From assembly GCA_944332105.1 (NCBI GenBank), contig CALVJI010000045.1, positions 1 to 9,491 of the forward strand: a stretch of DNA of 9,491 nucleotides, written 5' to 3'. Origin of the DNA: an uncultured Bacilli bacterium. Lineage in GTDB: Bacteria > Bacillota_I > Bacilli_A > RF39 > UBA660. The position numbers and the translations under genes were made by a program. A model generated the notes under the pieces. It had not been told where the DNA came from. It worked only from the letters and a program-made list of their open reading frames with translations, and searched no databases. Shown here piece after piece: positions 1 to 5,759 of this stretch (position 1 is the stretch's first letter; the number at the start of each line of letters is the position of its first letter).

Positions 1-227
1 CCTTGATCGGTATATAAAACTGCATCTAATACTTTTCTTCTTACATGAACATTTCCTTGATTTCTTTCCATCATAGCAGTTTCTATCGTATGAATTTTCA
101 AATGTAAAGATTGTTCTAATAACTTCTTTAAAATCTCTTCATTCTTTTCATTTAGAAATACTTCTTTAAATGCTACGTCATAACGACATGTATAAAATTT
201 TTCTTTTTCTTTTAACTCAGTAGACAT
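1..227 (-). CDS. Rpn-family PD-(D/E)XK nuclease / putative transposase, N-terminal part (runs off left edge)
   Basis: Only the first 75 codons are in the window; the rest lies beyond base 1. The visible protein has the motif FYTCRYDVAFKEVFLNEKN at residues 11-29, then a predicted helix (EILKKLLEQ), a run with E49 and E54, and RRKVLDAVLYT with D68. This order matches the Rpn (recombination-promoting nuclease)/PDDEXK_2 family, in which an Asp at the position of D68 is a catalytic metal ligand; the later E/Q-x-K half of the site is not visible. Family members are DNA endonucleases found as mobile or accessory genes, often in many copies per genome. The ATG at 225-227 is chosen because GGAGG lies 8 bases upstream. 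The gene follows the TA remnant and its terminator. No convincing promoter was found in the 110 bases upstream. Family assignment is fairly secure; activity cannot be judged from this fragment. Confidence 0.82.
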   Translation of the reverse strand, partial: MSTELKEKEKFYTCRYDVAFKEVFLNEKNEEILKKLLEQSLHLKIHTIETAMMERNQGNVHVRRKVLDAVLYTDQ

Positions 228-337
228 AAGTCTTACCTCCTTCATGCCCTGTTATTCTAAAGGCATACACCTTTATTTAGCAAGAGGAGATTTTGACAAG
301 TTTTGTCTTATTATTTCCCTATTTGTCGAAAAGAAAG
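228..337 (-). other. Leader region of the Rpn-family gene
   Basis: This gap holds the strong ribosome-binding site of the Rpn-family gene (GGAGG at 236-240, read on the minus strand). On the minus strand it also has a small potential hairpin, AAAGG-TGTATG-CCTTT, about 30 bases before the start codon, and a short palindrome GACAA-GTT-TTGTC at 295-307. A possible -35 (TTGTCA) is present but has no matching -10 at a normal distance, so I do not call a promoter. Confidence 0.3.
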
Positions 338-403
338 AAAAAACAGTGTTCTACACTGCATTTTAAGAAAAAGATAAACAAATTTCACTCTACACTATTA
401 TCA
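337..403 (-). repeat. Terminator-containing direct repeat, copy 1
   Basis: This stretch repeats at 1100-1170 in the same orientation. From 344 to 390 it is 44/47 identical to 1106-1152 (differences at 363, 364 and 377). After a 6-base length difference both copies share TGATAATA (minus strand; 396-403 and 1163-1170). The toxin reading frame runs into this repeat and stops inside it. The two copies flank the antitoxin/toxin remnant. Confidence 0.8.
338..364 (-). terminator. Intrinsic terminator, copy 1 (after the TA remnant)
   Basis: On the minus strand a perfect 6-bp stem CAGTGT / ACACTG (arms at 353-358 and 344-349, triloop 350-352) is followed at once by six T (343-338). AAAA upstream of the stem could extend pairing with the T tract past a mismatch. 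It lies about 20 bases after the stop of the truncated toxin and insulates the Rpn-family gene. The same hairpin recurs at 1101-1122. Confidence 0.7.
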
Positions 404-528
404 AGGCTTTTCATAAACAAATTCCTTAATCTTTTTGATGCAGGAATATTTTTTAAATTATGAGAAATGTAATATAAGATATCATCGATATCTTTTTTAG
501 CAATAGGTAAAAATTCTATTTTATACAT
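385..528 (-). pseudogene. Truncated RelE/ParE-type toxin (47 codons)
   Basis: Starting from the ATG at 526-528, three bases after the antitoxin stop, the frame reads MYKIEFLPIAKKDIDDILYY and continues through SKRLRNLFMKSLDN before ending at a TGA. This is the N-terminal half of a RelE/ParE-family toxin: a first beta strand, then the helical hairpin. Family proteins are normally about 90-110 aa, so the beta-sheet core and C-terminal catalytic or binding residues are missing. The homology ends at codons LDN (396-403, TGATAATA), exactly where the terminator repeat begins, so the 3' half was probably lost by recombination into that repeat. The antitoxin-toxin spacing is typical of a TA operon. 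The product is very unlikely to be toxic; whether it is still translated is unknown. Confidence 0.75.
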
Positions 529-531
529 GGG

Positions 532-807
532 CTATTCTATAATATTATTCATACTATCTAAAATTTCTTCTTTAGAATATCTTTTAGAAGTATTTGTCAT
601 TTCTATTTCTGCTTCTTTTAATTTCTCATAAATTTTTTCATCAAAAGTATTTGCCTTAACTTCAAAAGGTAATTTTTGTTCTCTTAATACTGCTTTAATA
701 AACATATTAACTGCTGTAGATACATTCATTCCAACACTAGCACAAAATTGTTCAAAACCTTTTTTGTCGTTTGCATCAACACGAACATTTAAATTTAAAG
801 TTTCCAT
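532..807 (-). CDS. RelB/DinJ-family antitoxin
   Basis: A 91-aa protein. Residues 1-10 (METLNLNVRV) form the N-terminal beta strand of a ribbon-helix-helix DNA-binding fold. They are followed by DANDKKGFEQFCASVGMNVS and TAVNMFIKAVLREQKLPF, the hallmark core of RelB/DinJ antitoxins. The charged C-terminal part (about residues 55-91) would wrap the toxin. Such antitoxins dimerise, bind their own promoter and neutralise a RelE/YafQ/ParE-like toxin. An upstream in-frame ATG at 856-858 gives a longer frame, but that ATG lies inside the -35 hexamer. The ATG at 805-807 has GAGGA five bases upstream and starts at the family's usual N-terminus. The downstream partner toxin gene is truncated, so this is effectively an orphan antitoxin. 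It could still repress its promoter or neutralise related toxins elsewhere. Confidence 0.88.
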   Translation of the reverse strand: METLNLNVRVDANDKKGFEQFCASVGMNVSTAVNMFIKAVLREQKLPFEVKANTFDEKIYEKLKEAEIEMTNTSKRYSKEEILDSMNNIIE

Positions 808-829
808 AATATTCCTCATTTCTATAATA

Positions 830-858
830 ATTATACAACAATACAGATATTGCGTCAA
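830..858 (-). promoter_or_regulatory. Sigma-A-type promoter of the antitoxin/toxin operon
   Basis: On the minus strand TTGACG (853-858) and TATAAT (830-835) are separated by exactly 17 bases. The -10 is a perfect consensus and the -35 is one base off. Transcription would start at about 823, giving a leader of roughly 15 bases that contains the GAGGA ribosome-binding site. Confidence 0.8.
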
Positions 859-860
859 TA
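839..860. promoter_or_regulatory. Probable RelB operator (overlapping inverted repeats)
   Basis: On the plus strand the pentamer and its complement alternate: CAATA (839-843), TATTG (848-852), CAATA (856-860), spaced by 4 and 3 bases. This makes two overlapping palindromes that cover the promoter spacer and the -35. The arrangement fits cooperative binding of ribbon-helix-helix antitoxin dimers and autorepression. The binding itself is inferred. Confidence 0.5.
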
Positions 861-1067
861 CAATGTTTTACGTTGTGCTTATATTATATTACTATTGTTT
901 TAAATAATTCTTAAAATCTTTAAATTTATTTATTTTTGTATTGACTTTAAAAAAAAGTATATTGTTTATTTTTACATAAATTTTATATATGCGATTCTTT
1001 TTTGATAAATTTACAGGGATTAATAAAAATGCACAAACAGATAAAAATATTAATACTTGTATTTTAA
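859..1067. other. Non-coding AT-rich stretch between the TA promoter and the Rpn fossil
   Basis: Beyond the operator this stretch is very AT-rich and holds no gene I can support. Minus-strand bases 892-1068 form a 58-codon open frame with a hydrophobic beginning, but it has no start codon and no ribosome-binding site. A plus-strand ATG at 989 opens a 61-codon frame, also without a ribosome-binding site, that runs across the terminator repeat. I read the stretch as degenerate sequence. Confidence 0.4.
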
Positions 1068-1088
1068 GTCATAACGGCAGGTGTAAAA
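1068..1088 (-). pseudogene. Fossil of an Rpn-family gene start (FYTCRYD)
   Basis: On the minus strand these 21 bases encode FYTCRYD, identical to residues 11-17 of the Rpn-family protein at the left edge (bases 177-197). The two DNA stretches differ at 3 of 21 bases, all in synonymous third positions, which is the pattern expected between diverged coding copies. A stop follows five codons later and no ribosome-binding site or longer similarity is visible, so this is a short remnant. It sits about 12 bases beyond terminator copy 2, mirroring the terminator-then-Rpn order at the left edge. Confidence 0.5.
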
Positions 1089-1099
1089 TATCGGAGCCA

Positions 1100-1170
1100 G
1101 AAAAACAGTGTTCTACACTGCATTCCAAGAAAAAGATAGACAAATTTCACTCCACAACTACATATTATCA
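1100..1170 (-). repeat. Terminator-containing direct repeat, copy 2
   Basis: This is the second copy of the segment at 337-403, offset by 762 bases over the hairpin part. It is 44/47 identical from 1106 to 1152, then has six extra bases before the shared TGATAATA. It lies 17 bases after the stop of the surface-protein gene and forms that gene's terminator region. Confidence 0.8.
1101..1122 (-). terminator. Intrinsic terminator, copy 2 (after the surface-protein gene)
   Basis: The same perfect 6-bp stem with triloop as at 338-364 (arms at 1115-1120 and 1106-1111) is followed by five T on the minus strand (1105-1101). It ends the monocistronic surface-protein transcript. Confidence 0.68.
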
Positions 1171-1186
1171 GTGAGCCTAGATAACA

Positions 1187-2563
1187 TTAATTCACTGATA
1201 AAACATATGGATCAGAAATAGTCCCGGATCCCACAATATTCACAGTACTCTTAAGATTTATGGTTGGGCGCAGACCAGAGCTACCTGTTGTACTACCGCC
1301 ATCAATAGTACCAGACGCGTAGACATAGAAAACATCAGCAAGCCAGCTAGTATAGCCGAAGGGATTATACCCTCCTGCTGGTGTCATTGTCCAAAAATTA
1401 TTGCCAATCGTTAAATATGTATTTGGAGCACTTTTTTGTTGATTATAACTACCATCAAATACGCCTCCACCTGTTCCTGCTAGTATCACTTCATCCATAG
1501 TAATTAAACCGATCGGATATGTTGAAGCTTTATTTCCTTTACTTGATGAAGTATGTGTATATAAATCATTTGTATTTTCACAGTTTAAATCTGGACTACT
1601 CGTTATTGCTCTTAAATAGCCCTTATTATATGTTGTTACGGTCCCTGTTCCTACCTCACTTTGTAAATTTAAAGTACTTCTATCTCCACAGAAACCAGAT
1701 TCAGTATCGATATACTCTGCATAATCTGCTAAATGACTTTCATAAAACGAATCATTTGCTTGTTTTATAACAGATGATGTTCCAAGTCCATCTGCATCAT
1801 CTAAAGTATACATGTAACCTACATATTCATTACGATCAGCTGATGTATTTATTTGTGAAGTCCCATAATATCTATCTGTACTAGACTCTCCATTGGTATG
1901 TGATGTAGTTCCGTCATAAATAATTCTTATACTGCCATTTTCATTGATTCTTATAACTCGCCAATAATATCCTGCAAACTCTAAATAATTATTTTCGACA
2001 CTTCCTCTGTAATAATATGTCGTTCCTTCATTGGTTGTCATCGCATATATACCTTTTTCATGACTTTCACAGGCTTCATCGTCACAGGCAGACTTTGTGA
2101 AATCTGGAGTATAAGGATACACAGATATCTCTCCTAATGTTGTTTCTACTGTTTTGTTTTTAATGAAATATAAATCACATTTCGTTCTTTTATTTGTCTC
2201 ATTTTGATAATTAGAATAATCAGCATCAAAATGCCATGTGCTATAATTCCAATTAGGTATAACACCATTGGTACATGTTGATTTTTGTGTATCTAGTGTA
2301 TATTCTGTATTTTGTTTTGGCAAACCTTCAGAAAACTGTCCATCAATATAATAGGCAAAATAAATATCCCTGGGATCACTAACACTACCTTCCATAATAT
2401 TATAAGTTTCTCTACTTTCAAAAGAAGCAAATGAAGTATAGAAAAATACTCCAGCTATTAATAAAATACAAGCAATTGTAAAAATGATAATGCCTGTTTT
2501 TTTAGGATTTTTTTCTTTAAACTTACTAAGTTTTAAATTATCAGATTCATTATTATTTTTCAT
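1187..2563 (-). CDS. Membrane-anchored surface protein with lectin-like/variable-type C-terminus
   Basis: A 458-aa protein with a charged N-terminus, one membrane segment at about residues 23-45 (GIIIFTIACILLIAGVFFY), and a large domain predicted to lie outside the cell. That domain is rich in Tyr, Thr, Ser and Asn and has six Cys (97, 129, 160, 165, 292, 328) that could pair. Landmarks are YYWRVIRINENGSIRIIYDG at 199-218, WTMTPAGG at 391-398, SSGLRPTINLK at 428-438 and GSGTISDPYVL at 446-456. The pattern recalls exported proteins of gut Firmicutes with a DUF6273-like or C-type-lectin-like end; that link is from memory. Ligand and function are unknown. AAGGAG lies 11 bases before the ATG. The gene has its own promoter and terminator. 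The segment for residues about 394-435 is GC-rich relative to the rest (61 of 120 bases at 1261-1380). Confidence 0.75.
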   Translation of the reverse strand: MKNNNESDNLKLSKFKEKNPKKTGIIIFTIACILLIAGVFFYTSFASFESRETYNIMEGSVSDPRDIYFAYYIDGQFSEGLPKQNTEYTLDTQKSTCTNGVIPNWNYSTWHFDADYSNYQNETNKRTKCDLYFIKNKTVETTLGEISVYPYTPDFTKSACDDEACESHEKGIYAMTTNEGTTYYYRGSVENNYLEFAGYYWRVIRINENGSIRIIYDGTTSHTNGESSTDRYYGTSQINTSADRNEYVGYMYTLDDADGLGTSSVIKQANDSFYESHLADYAEYIDTESGFCGDRSTLNLQSEVGTGTVTTYNKGYLRAITSSPDLNCENTNDLYTHTSSSKGNKASTYPIGLITMDEVILAGTGGGVFDGSYNQQKSAPNTYLTIGNNFWTMTPAGGYNPFGYTSWLADVFYVYASGTIDGGSTTGSSGLRPTINLKSTVNIVGSGTISDPYVLSVN

Positions 2564-2649
2564 TTTCTTGACTTCTCCTTCGTAATTAGTATGCTTAAAA
2601 TTATCTTTTTTAAACTCTAAGTTATACTTTTTATTCTTTTACTATATAA

Positions 2650-2678
2650 ATTATAACTTAAATCGTATAATATCGCAA
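2650..2678 (-). promoter_or_regulatory. Sigma-A-type promoter of the surface-protein gene
   Basis: On the minus strand TTGCGA (2673-2678) and a perfect TATAAT (2650-2655) are spaced by 17 bases. They lie just beyond the mraY terminator and give a leader of about 80 bases before the ATG at 2563. The leader is AT-rich and I see no riboswitch-like structure in it. Confidence 0.65.
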
Positions 2679-2688
2679 CTTCAAGTGC

Positions 2689-2719
2689 AAAAAAAAGAAA
2701 TGCTTTGACGCATTTTCTT
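2689..2719 (-). terminator. Intrinsic terminator after mraY
   Basis: On the minus strand AAATGC (arm within 2710-2716) pairs with GCATTT (2698-2703) around a 6-base loop. Further A-T pairs follow past one mismatch, and the structure runs into TTTCTTTTTTTT (to 2689). It begins two bases after the mraY stop codon, so the PBP-mraY transcript ends here. Confidence 0.8.
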
Positions 2720-2720
2720 G

Positions 2721-3713
2721 TTAAATCCATACTCCATAAGTAATCGCTGCCATGGCAAGGAGTAACCCAACAACATAAAACATTTTTACAATATCTGTTT
2801 CTCGCCATCCTAATTGTTCAAAATGATGATGTAATGGAGCCATTTTAAAGACTTTCTTATGAAATTTTCGAATTGCAACAATTTGAATCATACTAGATAA
2901 AGTCTCAATAACAAAAACTCCTCCAATGACTGCTAGGGAAAGCTCATGTCTTGTAATAATTGAAATCGTAGCCATCGCAGCTCCCAACGAAAGACTTCCT
3001 AAATCTCCCATAAATACTCTAGCCGGATGCGTATTAAAAAGCAAAAATCCAAGTAAAGCTCCCACCAGAACAAAACAGAAAATAGCGACTTCTTGATATC
3101 CTTCCATCCAAGTTGTATTCCAAGTAATAATTCCTAAAGCCACAAAAGCGATCATCGATAAGCCACCGCATAAACCATCTAAACCATCCGTAATATTCAC
3201 GGCATTACTACTTCCAACTAATAAAAACAAAATAAACAAACCAAATGTCCATCCCATCGGAATAGCTAAATTTAAGGATGTAATATCAACAATAGGTTCC
3301 CCACCATTTTTCATAAAAATATAAAAGAAAACCAAAGCAATAACCATTTGTAATAAAAACTTAGTTGAAATTCGTAGTCCCTGATTATTATGGTAACGAA
3401 CCTTTAACCAATCATCGACAAAGCCGAGCAAAGCATAGGATATAAAAACAAATAAAACAATAATTAGATTATGACTTATTTCTATACTGCCTCGTAAATA
3501 AAGTAAAAATAAAGTAATTAAAACAGGAAAAATAAAGATGATCCCACCCATGGTCGGAGTTCCCTCTTTTTGTAAATGTCTTTCACCAATTAAATTACTC
3601 ACATGTTGTCGAAAATTTATTTTTTTTAAAACGGGAATAAATATTAAACCACATATAATCGCAAATATAAACCCCAACATCATGGCTAAAGCGGTCTTGG
3701 CTAAAATTAACAT
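2721..3713 (-). CDS. mraY: Phospho-N-acetylmuramoyl-pentapeptide-transferase (MraY)
   Basis: An integral membrane enzyme that transfers phospho-MurNAc-pentapeptide from the UDP precursor to undecaprenyl phosphate, making lipid I in peptidoglycan synthesis. In the 330-aa protein, GTPTMGG (51-57), GFVDDWLK with the Asp pair 100-101, NAVNITDGLDGLCGG (170-184), FMGDLGSLSLG (234-244) with D237, and PLHHHFEQLGW (293-303) are all intact. About ten hydrophobic segments are visible, as expected. Length is normal for Gram-positive MraY. A GTG three codons upstream (3720-3722) would give 333 aa. I prefer the ATG at 3711-3713 because AGGTGG lies five bases before it, whereas the GTG is too close to any ribosome-binding site. 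The gene lies about 80 bases after the PBP gene in the usual dcw order and is the last gene before the terminator; murD does not follow. Confidence 0.96.
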   Translation of the reverse strand: MLILAKTALAMMLGFIFAIICGLIFIPVLKKINFRQHVSNLIGERHLQKEGTPTMGGIIFIFPVLITLFLLYLRGSIEISHNLIIVLFVFISYALLGFVDDWLKVRYHNNQGLRISTKFLLQMVIALVFFYIFMKNGGEPIVDITSLNLAIPMGWTFGLFILFLLVGSSNAVNITDGLDGLCGGLSMIAFVALGIITWNTTWMEGYQEVAIFCFVLVGALLGFLLFNTHPARVFMGDLGSLSLGAAMATISIITRHELSLAVIGGVFVIETLSSMIQIVAIRKFHKKVFKMAPLHHHFEQLGWRETDIVKMFYVVGLLLAMAAITYGVWI

Positions 3714-3734
3714 AAATTCCACCTACCTATTCAT

Positions 3735-3740
3735 ATTATA
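3735..3740 (-). promoter_or_regulatory. Possible internal -10 element upstream of mraY
   Basis: A perfect TATAAT (minus strand) lies 21 bases before the mraY ATG, in the 80-base gap after the PBP gene. No recognisable -35 stands 16-18 bases upstream; the sequence there is A-rich. It may be a weak internal promoter or only AT-rich chance. Confidence 0.25.
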
Positions 3741-3794
3741 CAATAAATCATCCATTTTTCTTTATTTTTTTAATTTTTTGACAAAATATAGACA

Positions 3795-5699
3795 TTAACC
3801 TAATAAAAGTTTAACAGTCCCGCCCTCTTTCACATAGCTATTAGGCTCTGGTGTCTGATATAACACGGTTGTTCCTTCTCCCGAATATTCTAAAGAAAAA
3901 CCTTTTAGAGCATCTTGAGCTTCTTCAAGTGTTTTTCCAGTTACATCGGGAATTTGATGATATTTGGTATCCATCCAATTATATTCTTTAGCCATCCCTT
4001 CTGTGCTACTTTGAATATCTAAAGCTGGAATAGCTGCTTCTAAAATTGCTTTTGCAACAGGCGCTGCTACTGTTCCACCATATTGCACCACACCTACTGG
4101 ATGATCAATCGCGACATAAACAACGATCTCTGGATCATCTGCCGGCATAAAGCCAATAAAGGAAAGAATATAATTTCCATCCATATAATGTCCATCTTGC
4201 ACTTTTTGGGCAGTTCCAGTCTTTCCACCTACTCGGTAATTTTCAATATAGGCATTTCGCCCTGAACCATTCGCCACAACACTTTCCAAAGCAAAACGTA
4301 CGAGTTCTGAAGTCTCCTCACTAATAACTTCCGCTTTAGAAACCGGTTCATTTAATTTTACTACCGCATTAGTTTCTGGTTCTAAAATTTCTTTAACCAA
4401 ATAAGGCTCGTAAAGCGTTCCTCCGTTCACGGCAGCTGATACAGCCGTAACTTGTTGAATTGGTGTCACACTTATTCCTTGTCCAAAACTCGTTGTTGCA
4501 AGCTCCACCGGCCCCATCTGATCTAACGAAAACAAAATACCAGAAGATTCACCATTCAAATCAATCCCTGTTTTACTGCCAAAACCAAACTTTTCAATAT
4601 AACTCATTAACCTTTCTTTACCAAGTTTTTGTCCCAAATAAACGAATCCTGGGTTACAACTATTCTCAACGACATTTAAAATTGTCTGTGCCCCATGGCC
4701 ACCACTTTTCCAACAATGAATCGTCGCTCCTTCTACATGCACACTTCCTGAATCATAAAAAGTATCTTCAAACAAATTGACAGTTTTTTCTTCAATACTA
4801 CTTGCCAAAGTAACAATTTTAAAAGTAGAACCTGGTTCATAAGTCATCCAAATAGGCAAATTCCGGTTAATCGTTTCCGTATCGTAATCCTGATAATTAT
4901 TGGAATCAAAATTAGGTCGACTTGCCATCGCTAAAACTTCTCCTGTGTCTGGATCCATTGCCAAAATAAGCGCATGCTCAGGTGTATACTTACTCATAAT
5001 ATTATCGAGTTCTCTTTCAGCCGCGAGTTGAATATCTAAATCAATCGTCAATTGTAAATTCATTCCATTTTGTGGTTCTTCATATACTTCCGAAAGTTCT
5101 AAACGATTCCCTTTTCCATCCGAAAAATAATTAATAGAACCATTCTCGCCAGTTAAATACTCATCATAAGTAAGCTCTAATCCCGAAAGTCCTTGATTAT
5201 CAATTCCTACATATCCCAAAACATGAGATAAAGTATCGCCATACGGATAATATCTTTTACTTTCTTTAACCAGATAAACCCCATCATATTCTAAAGCCCC
5301 GATCTGACTTGCAATATCATAAGAAAGCTGTCTTCCCTCTGGATGCACGCGTTCAATACTTGTTTTTTTACTGACATGAGCAAGCATATCTTCATAATCT
5401 GAACCTAAAATATCACTTAATGAACGCGCGACTTCTTCTTTATTCGTAATTTGATTAGGAATCAAAACCAAAGAAGTAGTTGTTAAGTTGGTCGCCAAAA
5501 CATTCCCATTTCGATCATAAATCTCGCCCCGATCTGCCCCAATAGGAAGTTTTCTACTCCACAAAGATTCAGCCAAAGAACTCAAACGATCATATTCAAA
5601 AACTTGAATATAAAAAACCCGCATAACAATAATTACAGAAATACATAAAATAAGTAAAAAGAAAAAACGAATACGTGTATGGATATCAGAAAAAAACAT
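3795..5699 (-). CDS. Class B penicillin-binding protein (PBP2B/SpoVD/FtsI type) with one PASTA domain
   Basis: A 634-aa D,D-transpeptidase that cross-links peptidoglycan outside the membrane. It has a short cytoplasmic tail, one membrane segment at about 11-34, and a dimerisation/pedestal region containing RGEIYDRNGNVLATN (57-71) and the conserved GLSGLELTYDEYL (170-182). The transpeptidase carries the three active-site motifs: S291-T-F-K294, S347-C-N349 and K493-T-G495. A single PASTA domain follows at about 582-633 (IPDVTGKTLEEAQ to the C-terminus). PASTA plus the mraY neighbour points to the dcw-cluster septal or sporulation PBP; which of FtsI/PBP2B or SpoVD cannot be told from sequence alone. 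AGGTGA lies four bases before the ATG. The start region sits in an inverted repeat followed by seven T, and a copy of it occurs at 7083-7117. Confidence 0.94.
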   Translation of the reverse strand: MFFSDIHTRIRFFFLLILCISVIIVMRVFYIQVFEYDRLSSLAESLWSRKLPIGADRGEIYDRNGNVLATNLTTTSLVLIPNQITNKEEVARSLSDILGSDYEDMLAHVSKKTSIERVHPEGRQLSYDIASQIGALEYDGVYLVKESKRYYPYGDTLSHVLGYVGIDNQGLSGLELTYDEYLTGENGSINYFSDGKGNRLELSEVYEEPQNGMNLQLTIDLDIQLAAERELDNIMSKYTPEHALILAMDPDTGEVLAMASRPNFDSNNYQDYDTETINRNLPIWMTYEPGSTFKIVTLASSIEEKTVNLFEDTFYDSGSVHVEGATIHCWKSGGHGAQTILNVVENSCNPGFVYLGQKLGKERLMSYIEKFGFGSKTGIDLNGESSGILFSLDQMGPVELATTSFGQGISVTPIQQVTAVSAAVNGGTLYEPYLVKEILEPETNAVVKLNEPVSKAEVISEETSELVRFALESVVANGSGRNAYIENYRVGGKTGTAQKVQDGHYMDGNYILSFIGFMPADDPEIVVYVAIDHPVGVVQYGGTVAAPVAKAILEAAIPALDIQSSTEGMAKEYNWMDTKYHQIPDVTGKTLEEAQDALKGFSLEYSGEGTTVLYQTPEPNSYVKEGGTVKLLLG

Positions 5700-5722
5700 A
5701 GAATCACCTGATAAATTCTATG
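5688..5722 (-). repeat. 35-bp direct repeat, copy A (PBP start region)
   Basis: This repeat is 34/35 identical to 7083-7117; the only difference is at 5710 versus 7105. It contains the PBP ribosome-binding site, ATG and first four codons. It is built around an 8-bp inverted repeat (CATAGAAT / ATTCTATG, 10-base spacer) followed on the minus strand by seven T. The pair of copies brackets the ATPase gene. Confidence 0.9.
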
Positions 5723-5759
5723 CATATTTTTTATAAGTATTCTCTAGCAAAATACATAT

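Noticed and set aside
892..1068. Minus-strand 58-codon open stretch with a hydrophobic beginning (VLIFLSVCAFLLIPV)
   Set aside because: There is no start codon and a stop lies directly before it; long open frames of A/T-rich codons arise easily in such AT-rich DNA.
989..1174. Plus-strand 61-codon open frame
   Set aside because: It has no ribosome-binding site, runs through the terminator repeat and the Rpn fossil, and has no recognisable protein features; it is best explained as chance.
1519..1770. Plus-strand open frame opposite the surface-protein gene
   Set aside because: It is antisense to a well-supported gene, has low-complexity composition and no ribosome-binding site.
1187..2563. 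Surface protein as a complete diversity-generating retroelement
   Set aside because: Only a possible variable-type C-terminus is seen; no reverse transcriptase, accessory gene or template repeat is in the window.
4460..4780. Plus-strand 106-codon open frame opposite the PBP transpeptidase region
   Set aside because: It is a shadow of conserved PBP coding sequence; the same applies to the shorter plus-strand frames at 3538-3798, 4083-4265 and 7858-8142 and the minus-strand one at 2617-2808.
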